Positions 22,253-27,385 of a DNA stretch of 27,385 bases are shown piece by piece. The stretch is taken from IMG/VR virus record IMGVR_UViG_3300006751_000097, positions 1 through 27,385 of that record; one strand, given 5' to 3'. The stretch is from a virus. Each line of letters starts with the position of its first letter. Within the stretch, counting starts at the first letter, position 1. The translations under genes were made by a program, and so were the position numbers. The notes beneath the pieces are model-generated. The model saw only the letters and a program-made list of their open reading frames with translations. It did no database searches and was not told the origin of the DNA.

Positions 22253-23548
22253 ATGTCACAACATGATTATAACGTAGCCAACCAAGCCTTAAATGTCGCG
22301 AGAACCGACGTAAACAATGCACTTGCGTCTATTTTATCTAATAATAGTGGGTCGAGTGCGCCTACAACAACAGACGCCTACATGGGGTGGGCTGATACCT
22401 CTAATAGCGTATTTAAGCATCGGAATAGTGCCGACAATGACTGGATCACAACCTTCAAATTAGATGGTGTGCAACAATATGCAAGTGGCAGTACAGCCGC
22501 CTTGCCCGCATTTTCAAAAGCGGACGACGTAAACACTGGTATCTACTTCCCCGCAGCCGATGAGATAGCTATATCCGTTGGCGGTGCTGAAGCAGTGCGG
22601 GTGGATTCAGACGGCAACGTGGGGATTGGGACGAGTAGTCCAAATGATAAATTAGATTTAAATTTAGGAAATGTAGCAGGTAACTATATCCGATTTGGAG
22701 GTACAAATCGCAACAATAATGGACTTAATAAACTTTTGAAATTTCATCATGGCTATTGGGGAGGGGCGCAAGAAGTTGCTTCTATTGGGGTTTTAACCAC
22801 GAGTTCAACTGGCGGAAGTGGTACTGGTAATGGAGACCTTGTATTTTATACGGGGTCATCTGGTGATGGTGATGCAGGGTCAACAAGTGCAGAACGCATG
22901 AGAATCGACTCTGCAGGCAACGTTGGGATTGGTATGAGTGATCCAATTTTTCCGATACAAGTCAAGGGTTCTGTTCAGACGGGTGTAGCATCAACGATTG
23001 CTAGTTTGGTGATACCAGATACAACTGGTAATCGAGGTGGATACAGTATCCATAATGACTCTGGGGGACTAATTGGAGGTATTGTAGGAGAAATTGTTAC
23101 GGGTGGGACATATCCCACCTCCGTTGGTAAAATAGATATTTTTGTTCAAAATGGGGGAGGCACGACCAAAGTAATAACGGCAAATTCGTCTGGCAAAGTC
23201 TACATGCCGAGTTTGGGGACGAGTGGGACAAGCGCTGCCTCCATATCAATTACATCATCAGGCGAACTATTCGAGGATACATCATCATTGCAATTTAAAG
23301 AAAAGGTCGAAAACATTAAAATAGATACGAGTAAGTTATTTGATATTAAACCCCGAACGTATATTAGAAAATCATCAGGTTTGGAGGAGGTAGGCTTAAT
23401 TGCGGAGGAACTAGTCGAACTATTGCCGGAATTTGTGGGTTTTAAAAATGACGTTCCTTACTCAGTAAACTATCAAAAGTTAGTTGTTCCTATCATCGCT
23501 GAATTGAAAAAATTAAGGGACAGAATATCGAATATAGAAAAAAAATAA
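22253..23548 (+). CDS. Tail fibre with S74 intramolecular chaperone (self-cleaving) domain
   Basis: 431 residues. The N-terminus (SQHDYNVANQALNVARTDVN) and WADTSNSVFKHRNSADNDWI form the attachment domain common to such fibres. Then come fibre-type repeats with AFSKADDVNTGIYFPAADEI and VRVDSDGNVGIGTSSP, repeated as MRIDSAGNVGIGMSDP. From about residue 343 the Peptidase_S74 chaperone follows: DTSSLQFKEKVENIKIDTSK with the Ser/Lys dyad near S345 and K349, then FDIKPRTYIRKSSGLEEVGL IAEELVELLPEFV and a coiled-coil end. It trimerises the fibre and then cuts itself off. It ends two bases from the stop of the convergent lipoprotein gene. Confidence 0.92.
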   Translation: MSQHDYNVANQALNVARTDVNNALASILSNNSGSSAPTTTDAYMGWADTSNSVFKHRNSADNDWITTFKLDGVQQYASGSTAALPAFSKADDVNTGIYFPAADEIAISVGGAEAVRVDSDGNVGIGTSSPNDKLDLNLGNVAGNYIRFGGTNRNNNGLNKLLKFHHGYWGGAQEVASIGVLTTSSTGGSGTGNGDLVFYTGSSGDGDAGSTSAERMRIDSAGNVGIGMSDPIFPIQVKGSVQTGVASTIASLVIPDTTGNRGGYSIHNDSGGLIGGIVGEIVTGGTYPTSVGKIDIFVQNGGGTTKVITANSSGKVYMPSLGTSGTSAASISITSSGELFEDTSSLQFKEKVENIKIDTSKLFDIKPRTYIRKSSGLEEVGLIAEELVELLPEFVGFKNDVPYSVNYQKLVVPIIAELKKLRDRISNIEKK

Positions 23549-23550
23549 AA

Positions 23551-24462
23551 TTATGGGTTTATGTCTAATAATTCAAAATAGGCTTTCCCGTTGTTGCCGA
23601 CATCATACCGATCAAAATCAAACACAGCATTATTGCCGTCAACCTCTACCCATTGGTTAAAGGGACTCAGGGGGGTGTTAATAATAACTGTTTGTCCCTG
23701 TGGTACGGTGTAGGTTGAATATACATTGTTTTCGTCAACCCCATGGCCTAATAGTCTAATGTTAAGATCGACGTTTCCTACATTTCTAATATTAACACCT
23801 TGGTTGTAAGTCCAAAATATATCCCCTCTTGCGATACCCCCATAAACTCCCGATGTTGTGGTATCCCCTACGCTAATATCCTTCGTGGTTCCACCTACGA
23901 TAAGTTCGAAGGCCGCCACCTTCGCATTAAAAGTAAGCTGATAGGTTGATGATATAGTAGCTTCCCCCTCTGTTATCCCTGTTACGTTAAAAGTGGGCAA
24001 ATGCTCGCCCATGGTTAAGATATCAACGTAACCAATACCATTGATAGCTACCCCATGTTCAATCCCAATGTCGAAAAGTTCAAAGCTAGCGGAATCCCCA
24101 CCATCTAAAACCTGAAAAGTGCTAGGCGTGAACGTAAGATAATTACTTGATGACGTTATACTTATATTATTGATGGCCTCGTCACCGCTATTCCCTATCA
24201 GAAAACTAATAGTGCGACTGGCCTTCAAATTTCCTATTCCGTATGTCTTCTGAACACCATTAGATACAACCGCCTGAGATCGAGCAATATTGTTAGCTGT
24301 TTCTGTTATCCCTTGTGTCTGAGCGCGTACAATAAATGCCCCCGTTGAAGCAGGTTCTGTATCGGATGAGTTGCCAAGACCAACCACATTTTTAAGGGTG
24401 GAACATCCCCCCATGAAAATAAAAGTGAGTAAAACAACTGCGATTTTTGAATAATTTTCCAT
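23551..24462 (-). CDS. Beta-rich lipoprotein, only minus-strand gene (probable moron)
   Basis: 303 residues. The N-terminus MENYSKIAVVLLTFIFMGGC has a short basic start, a hydrophobic core and a lipobox-like MGGC with the lipidated Cys at 20. The mature part is Gly/Ser/Thr/Asn-rich with alternating hydrophobics, consistent with two Ig-like (ASH/choice-of-anchor-like) domains: GIGNLKASRTISFLIGNSGD through VLDGGDSASFELFD, and VNIRNVGNVDLNIRLLGHG through YTVPQGQTVIINTPL. It has its own ribosome-binding site (AAAGGAG 8 bases before the ATG) and its own promoter, faces against all other genes and is flanked by the tail fibre and lysis genes. This is the layout of phage morons expressed from a prophage or early in infection, for example lipoproteins that block the phage receptor. 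The actual role is unknown. Confidence 0.85.
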   Translation of the reverse strand: MENYSKIAVVLLTFIFMGGCSTLKNVVGLGNSSDTEPASTGAFIVRAQTQGITETANNIARSQAVVSNGVQKTYGIGNLKASRTISFLIGNSGDEAINNISITSSSNYLTFTPSTFQVLDGGDSASFELFDIGIEHGVAINGIGYVDILTMGEHLPTFNVTGITEGEATISSTYQLTFNAKVAAFELIVGGTTKDISVGDTTTSGVYGGIARGDIFWTYNQGVNIRNVGNVDLNIRLLGHGVDENNVYSTYTVPQGQTVIINTPLSPFNQWVEVDGNNAVFDFDRYDVGNNGKAYFELLDINP

Positions 24463-24492
24463 CTCTAACTCCTTTTTTCGTTGTGTAAATGA

Positions 24493-24523
24493 ATTATATC
24501 ATGATTTTATAGGCTATTCACAA
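24493..24523 (-). promoter_or_regulatory. Promoter of the lipoprotein gene (divergent pair, minus strand)
   Basis: Read on the minus strand: TTGTGA (complement of 24518-24523), a 19-base spacer and TATAAT (complement of 24493-24498) preceded by TGA, an extended -10. Transcription would start about 24 bases before the lipoprotein ATG. The spacer is longer than ideal but the extended -10 is perfect. Confidence 0.65.
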
Positions 24524-24544
24524 CGCTGTATTTAATGATATAAT
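24517..24544 (+). promoter_or_regulatory. Promoter of the lysis operon (divergent pair, plus strand)
   Basis: TTCACA (24517-24522, five of six to TTGACA), 16-base spacer, then TATAAT (24539-24544) preceded by TGA. Transcripts should begin near 24551. The -35 elements of this and the minus-strand promoter overlap by five bases. Confidence 0.65.
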
Positions 24545-24550
24545 AAATTG

Positions 24551-24646
24551 CGTCAGGGGAGGTTTTATTTCGTTAATAAAACTGTCGCCACGGCTATCTA
24601 CTGCGGAGTGCTAGGGGGTATGCAGTAGTAGGGGGGGGTATATTCT
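24551..24646 (+). promoter_or_regulatory. Structured 5' leader of the lysis operon
   Basis: About 95 bases without a gene between the likely transcription start and ATG 24647. It holds two hairpins: GTTTTATT/AATAAAAC (24562-24569 with 24575-24582, 5-base loop) and CTACTGC/GCAGTAG (24598-24604 with 24622-24628, 17-base loop), then G8 (24631-24638) as ribosome-binding site. The sequence TAGGGGG-TAT occurs in the second loop and again, with G8, at the ribosome-binding site. A role in delaying lysis gene translation is conceivable but inferred. Confidence 0.5.
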
Positions 24647-25102
24647 ATGTTAATTTCGGAAAAAAGTAATTTTTTTAAAAAACATGAAATTAGAGTGTCG
24701 TCAAAATTTCCTGATTTAGCGTCGCGGATACAGCTCAAAGCCAAGCATGTAGATATAGCTGCATTATTAGTCGACTCCGTATTGCATCCGCTACGTGTTC
24801 GTTTCGGCGCCTGTTCAATCGATTCATGGTTGCGCAGCGAAGAGCTGAATAGGCAGGTGGGTGGATCGAAAGACAGTGACCATCTTCACGGAAATGCGGT
24901 AGACCCGCGGTTTAACAATAACATCGACCCGTTAGCGGTTTTCAAGTACATATACGAATCTAAAATGCAAACACGGCAATGCATTATATATATGTATAAA
25001 AAGCCAATACAATTACACGTATCAATTAATATCCCCGGTCGAGAATATAAAAATGACTTTCTCTTATCGTATGAACCGGGCAAATATGATTTTTATGATT
25101 AA
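24647..25102 (+). CDS. M15-family peptidase endolysin
   Basis: 151 residues. The M15A-type zinc site is visible: GGSKDSDHLHGNAVDP with His79 and Asp86 (pattern S-x-H-x-x-G-x-A-x-D), and His124 in IQLHVSI. The preceding LVDSVLHPLRVRFGACSIDS and WLRSEELNRQVGG correspond to the conserved pLR..fg..i..S..RS.elN..vGGs block. The enzyme would cleave peptide bonds in peptidoglycan cross-bridges. No signal peptide, so it needs a holin. First gene of the lysis cassette, behind its own candidate promoter and a G8 ribosome-binding site, which lies 8 bases from the ATG. Confidence 0.9.
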   Translation: MLISEKSNFFKKHEIRVSSKFPDLASRIQLKAKHVDIAALLVDSVLHPLRVRFGACSIDSWLRSEELNRQVGGSKDSDHLHGNAVDPRFNNNIDPLAVFKYIYESKMQTRQCIIYMYKKPIQLHVSINIPGREYKNDFLLSYEPGKYDFYD

Positions 25103-25481
25103 ATTTTTATTTACATTTTTAAAAGAAATTATTAAGATTACAACTCAATATCCTGTTATTCGAGGCGTATTAATGAAAGCAATTCTATCATCGCGAATTA
25201 AAAAAGCGCTTAAACAAAATCCTATTACCACTATCCAAAATATAAAAGATAGCGGGAACTTAAGGAATATTGTAACACACTCTATTTCTGAAATAGTTGA
25301 CGCAGAAGATATCAACCTCACCCTTAAAAATATAAATAAGGACACCGTCTTTTTTAAGGGGGTTTCCATTTCGAAAAAAAATGACGATTTTAAATTGAAA
25401 ATTGGCGATAATACAGTGAATTATAATTTGAAAACAAAAAAAATTCACTGGCCAGACTATAGCGCCATCTGTAATAAGTAA
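25086..25481 (+). CDS. Hypothetical lysis-region protein with N-terminal hydrophobic segment
   Basis: The frame is open from 25053; ATG 25086 or 25095 (131 or 128 residues) are the likely starts, overlapping the end of the M15 gene, with GGGCAAAT upstream. The start MIKFLFTFLKEIIKI could be a signal anchor or amphipathic helix. The rest is Lys/Asn/Ile-rich, with a beta-like C-terminal half (VFFKGVSISKKNDDFKLKIG, TVNYNLKTKKIHWPDYS). No family recognised. Place between endolysin and other lysis genes suggests an accessory such as an endolysin regulator or spanin-like protein, without direct support; no lipobox is present. Confidence 0.5.
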   Translation: MIFMIKFLFTFLKEIIKITTQYPVIRGVLMKAILSSRIKKALKQNPITTIQNIKDSGNLRNIVTHSISEIVDAEDINLTLKNINKDTVFFKGVSISKKNDDFKLKIGDNTVNYNLKTKKIHWPDYSAICNK

Positions 25482-25482
25482 G

Positions 25483-25965
25483 ATGATTAAAATACATTTT
25501 TATTCCGCGAAGTGGTATTTGCCGCTTGGCACACTAATCAAAACTAAGACAAATAGCAGATTCTCTCATTGTGCGATTGAATTACCTCACGACAATATTA
25601 TACGGCACTCGCGCATTGGTAGCGGGGTTACTCATGATTTAATTCATTACACCAGGCCAACGAAAACCTTGTTTCTACCTTTTGATGAAAAATCAAAAAA
25701 GGGAAAGGATTTTATTAAACTTTTAGGCTCGAAGGAAGGGTGCGGATACGATTATTTAGCTTTATTTTTCGGTTGCTGGGGAAAAAAAATACACGACAAA
25801 GATCGCTATTTATGTTCGGAATTCTGCTCGTTATATATAACGGAATACTTGAATATTGTACCTGACATTAAGACTATCTTTGTACCTAAAGATTTATATT
25901 TGTTTTTACGGGGTTATATCAAAGGATATAATCAGATCAAGAATCATGCAGACAACGAGGGTTAG
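25483..25965 (+). CDS. YiiX/YebB-like permuted NlpC/P60 (papain-like) enzyme
   Basis: 160 residues beginning MIKIHFYSAKWYLPLGTLIK, with SRFSHCAIELP (His29 in the SHxAI motif) in the N-terminal third and RYLCSEFCSLY (Cys111, CSEF motif) in the C-terminal half. A His-first, Cys-later order with GCGYDYLALFF between them is that of circularly permuted NlpC/P60 proteins of the YiiX/YebB type, which include amidase- or acyltransferase-like enzymes. FPxDL-type end (FVPKDLYLFL) is also shared. Many phages carry such a gene in or near the lysis cassette. Substrate (peptide, lipid or cell wall) is unknown. Starts one base after the upstream TAA. Confidence 0.8.
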   Translation: MIKIHFYSAKWYLPLGTLIKTKTNSRFSHCAIELPHDNIIRHSRIGSGVTHDLIHYTRPTKTLFLPFDEKSKKGKDFIKLLGSKEGCGYDYLALFFGCWGKKIHDKDRYLCSEFCSLYITEYLNIVPDIKTIFVPKDLYLFLRGYIKGYNQIKNHADNEG

Positions 25966-26167
25966 AGTAGCAGAGACACTTGTTACCCTGATTCATGACA
26001 ACATATCTAACGTTATGCTCATAGTAATTGCTACGAATTCATATAATATCCCCTTAATAACATCAATCAAATTATGGATACTGGGACAATCGCTTAATGT
26101 AACATTCAGCTATACCCGTAGATATTTATTTTCGAAATACGATTCCAAATTAAATCGGGTTTTTTAA
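25946..26167 (+). CDS. Small hypothetical protein before the holin
   Basis: ATG 25946 overlaps the end of the preceding gene by 20 bases and the frame ends with TAA at 26165-26167, overlapping the holin ATG as TAATG. The 73-residue product (MQTTRVRVAETLVTLIHDNI and on) is basic with a hydrophobic middle (NVMLIVIATNSYNI and ITSIKLWILG). It fills an otherwise empty 200-base gap, and coupling at both ends supports it. The frame is open further upstream but only inside the other gene. No family recognised; a small membrane-associated lysis protein is possible. Confidence 0.45.
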   Translation: MQTTRVRVAETLVTLIHDNISNVMLIVIATNSYNIPLITSIKLWILGQSLNVTFSYTRRYLFSKYDSKLNRVF

Positions 26168-26556
26168 TGTTGTTTTCGAAAATCATTAGTGCAGGTGCGG
26201 GCGATTTGGTCAAAAGTGTAGGGGGCGTTTTAGATTCTTTAACGACAACTGAAGAAGAAAAACTCGATGCCGAGCGAAAAATTAAGCAGTTAATATGCGA
26301 TCACGAAGAAAGAATGCAACAGAATGTAACTGACAGATGGTCAGCCGATATGAAGTCTGACTCGTGGCTATCTAAGAATATCCGACCGCTAGTCTTGATT
26401 TTTCTCGTCGTTTCTACTGTTTTATTAATATTCATCGATTCGGGATTAATTAAATTTCACGTTAAATCTTCGTGGGTTGATCTATTGCAGTTAGTATTAA
26501 TCACTGTTATAGGTGCTTACTTTGGCGGGCGAAGCCTGGAAAAAGTTAAAAAATGA
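26167..26556 (+). CDS. Holin, gene-transfer-agent 3TM type
   Basis: 129 residues. AGDLVKSVGGVLDSLTTTEE EKLDAERKIKQL at the N-terminus (an amphipathic, charged helix) and SDSWLSKNIRPLVLIFLVVS form the signature of the GTA_holin_3TM family (PF11351), with the W-x-x-K/R-N-x-R-P motif before the first clear membrane segment (about 73-91) and a second at about 104-120 ending in FGGRSLEKVKK. It would make the inner-membrane lesion that releases the endolysin. Coupled to its neighbours on both sides (TAATG and ATGA). Confidence 0.9.
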   Translation: MLFSKIISAGAGDLVKSVGGVLDSLTTTEEEKLDAERKIKQLICDHEERMQQNVTDRWSADMKSDSWLSKNIRPLVLIFLVVSTVLLIFIDSGLIKFHVKSSWVDLLQLVLITVIGAYFGGRSLEKVKK

Positions 26557-26963
26557 AAGAGGCGGACGCCAGCTTCACTAATCTGCTGGTGTCTGTAACT
26601 AAGCTACAGTCGGACGTTCAATATATCATCGGAGTGGTCAATCAGAGCAAGACCGAATGGCACGAACACCGAAAATTAGGCATCAGTCATTACATGACTA
26701 ATAGCACAGCGCAACTGAAAGAAATTAACGAAGATTTAGCAACAATTAAAAAAGATATAAAAAAAAATAACGAGGCTTACGATGACTTGTCCAACAAAAT
26801 CAAATGGATTAATTTCGAATTGAAAAGTTACCGCTGGTCAGCCTTGTTAATATTTATTTTAGCTTTATTCATTCGAGCCAGGTACATAACCTTCCATATT
26901 GAGGCCGAAAAAATAATCCCTCTTTTTAGTTTTTATGGGTCGGATATTTTTTTCGTTTCGTAA
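26553..26963 (+). CDS. Coiled-coil protein with C-terminal membrane segment, lysis accessory
   Basis: 136 residues. The N-terminal half has SDVQYIIGVVNQSKTEWHEH, the middle a coiled coil (LKEINEDLATIKKDIKKNNE), and residues about 95-108 (WSALLIFILALFIR) a single membrane helix, followed by a 28-residue tail. The build (soluble coiled coil then TM) resembles XhlA-type lysis proteins, though the tail after the TM is longer. It starts within the holin stop (ATGA) and is the last gene of the cassette. Antiholin, holin partner or spanin-like function are all possible. Confidence 0.65.
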   Translation: MKEADASFTNLLVSVTKLQSDVQYIIGVVNQSKTEWHEHRKLGISHYMTNSTAQLKEINEDLATIKKDIKKNNEAYDDLSNKIKWINFELKSYRWSALLIFILALFIRARYITFHIEAEKIIPLFSFYGSDIFFVS

Positions 26964-26967
26964 ATAC

Positions 26968-27013
26968 AAAAGGCTCACCGTCGAGGGGGGAGGTGACAAA
27001 TTATGAGCCTTTT
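26968..27013 (+). terminator. Large hairpin at the end of the lysis operon
   Basis: AAAAGGCTCA (26968-26977) and TGAGCCTTTT (27004-27013) form a perfect 10-bp stem with a 26-base loop holding GGGGGGAGGTGACAA; an inner CACC/GGTG pairing is an alternative. The arms end in A4 and T4, so it can work as a bidirectional terminator for the late operon. A small ORF has its start in the right arm. Confidence 0.65.
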
Positions 27014-27053
27014 ATATAAGTTATCGAAAAAAATAAAAAAAAATTTCAGTTAA
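27003..27053 (+). CDS. 16-residue basic peptide ORF in the terminator hairpin
   Basis: GGGGGGAGG (26985-26993) lies 9 bases before ATG 27003, an excellent ribosome-binding site. The peptide MSLLYKLSKKIKKNFS is basic and amphipathic. The A of the ATG is the last loop base and the TG pairs in the stem, so translation would compete with hairpin formation. It may be a real small gene or a coincidence of a G-rich loop. Confidence 0.3.
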   Translation: MSLLYKLSKKIKKNFS

Positions 27054-27086
27054 TTTAAAAATATAAAAGGGAGCACCATTTCACAA

Positions 27087-27275
27087 ATGCAGAATGGAAT
27101 TAAAAAAAATAAAAAAAAACGTTCTTTCGGATCAGCAAAAGGAGAATTTAAATTAAAAGAATCTTTTAATGCCCCAGTAGGGGCGTGTAATTTTTATGAC
27201 AATATAATGACTAAATTAAAACATGTTAAACCAGGAAAAAAATTCACTAGAAACGAGATGAATGACAGAAAATAA
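27087..27275 (+). CDS. Small basic hypothetical protein
   Basis: 62 residues: a very Lys-rich start (MQNGIKKNKKKRSFGSAKGE) followed by a more structured GACNFYDNIMTKLKHVKPGK KFTRNEMND. GGGAG at about 27069-27073 lies 13 bases upstream, longer than usual. The second half looks like a small conserved domain, with a motif of the type VKPGKxFTRxE as in short DNA- or RNA-binding phage proteins, but I recognise no family. It is the first gene after the late-operon hairpin and may open the next transcription unit. Confidence 0.5.
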   Translation: MQNGIKKNKKKRSFGSAKGEFKLKESFNAPVGACNFYDNIMTKLKHVKPGKKFTRNEMNDRK

Positions 27276-27303
27276 AGAACATTAATCTTTTTGCAAATTT
27301 AGG

Positions 27304-27357
27304 AACGTGATCACCCTATTTTAAAGAGTATTAGGGAACCACAAAAACACGTTTTTT
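27304..27357 (+). terminator. Possible terminator at the window end
   Basis: AACGTG (27304-27309) can pair with CACGTT (27348-27353), enclosing an inner CCCTA/TAGGG stem (about 27314-27318 with 27332-27336), and a T6 run (27352-27357) follows. The internal loops are large, so the structure is weak. Nothing else is visible in the last 110 bases. Confidence 0.25.
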
Positions 27358-27385
27358 GAGGCTAAATTTTAAATATAGCGGGACA

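Noticed and set aside
24620-24628. Two-codon ORF (ATG CAG TAG) in the lysis leader as an attenuator peptide
   Set aside because: The G5 before it is only one base from the ATG, too close for initiation.
25856-25945. Upstream extension of the small ORF ending at 26167
   Set aside because: This part lies wholly inside the conserved C-terminal region of the YiiX-like gene in another frame; ATG 25946 is a more economical start.
1-27385. tRNA genes, CRISPR arrays, insertion sequences or attachment sites
   Set aside because: By eye I saw no cloverleaf-like segments, no regularly spaced repeats and no transposase or integrase frames; direct repeats found are junction duplications only.

Overview
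The window is a contiguous piece of a tailed-phage (or prophage) genome with siphovirus architecture. It is AT-rich, almost entirely on the + strand, and densely packed, with many TAATG/ATGA overlaps. Head genes are of the HK97 class (HK97-fold capsid with an N-terminal delta-like domain, prohead protease, HK97-type portal). The tail is long and flexible: a tail-tube protein, a frameshifted assembly chaperone, a 488-residue tape measure (about 70 nm of tail at 1.5 angstrom per residue), a distal tail/hub/NlpC-P60-like/J-like tip series and an S74 side fibre. The tip genes and a gene-transfer-agent-type holin resemble those of phages of Gram-negative bacteria, and a lipobox lipoprotein is encoded. 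The host is therefore probably a low-GC Gram-negative bacterium, but the sequence does not name it. No integrase, repressor, tRNA or CRISPR is visible.

Layout. 1-4000: the end of an early/accessory module of small genes: an Ala/Tyr/Asp-repeat protein, two small phage families, a YopX-family protein, a possible OB-fold protein, a membrane-anchored nuclease-fold protein that lacks key catalytic residues, a RusA-type resolvase whose two halves lie in different frames, a 3-TM protein and unknowns. 4000-5613: a ParB/sulfiredoxin-fold protein followed by a TET-associated-type glycosyltransferase (TAGT), a candidate DNA-modification pair. 5736-7364: small and large terminase. 7399-12438: portal, Mu-F-like minor head protein, two tiny ORFs, protease, capsid, putative decoration protein and a small capsid-linked protein. 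12473-14517: connector/neck genes. 14536-23548: tail. 23551-24462: a single minus-strand lipoprotein gene. 24463-26963: a lysis cassette driven by its own candidate promoter (M15 peptidase, unknown, permuted NlpC/P60-like enzyme, small ORF, holin, coiled-coil/TM protein). 26964-27385: a large hairpin, a 16-codon ORF and one small basic protein.

Control signals stand out. Late genes often have runs of 5 to 9 G as Shine-Dalgarno sequence, while early genes use AGGAG/GGAGG. Several G-run genes also lie just downstream of a perfect TATAAT, often with an upstream TG. The lipoprotein and lysis operon face away from each other across a compact divergent promoter pair. A run of ten A at the end of the first tail chaperone ORF almost certainly directs a -1 frameshift. 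Short near-identical sequences at gene junctions in the early module suggest that small genes were swapped by recombination at shared ribosome-binding regions.
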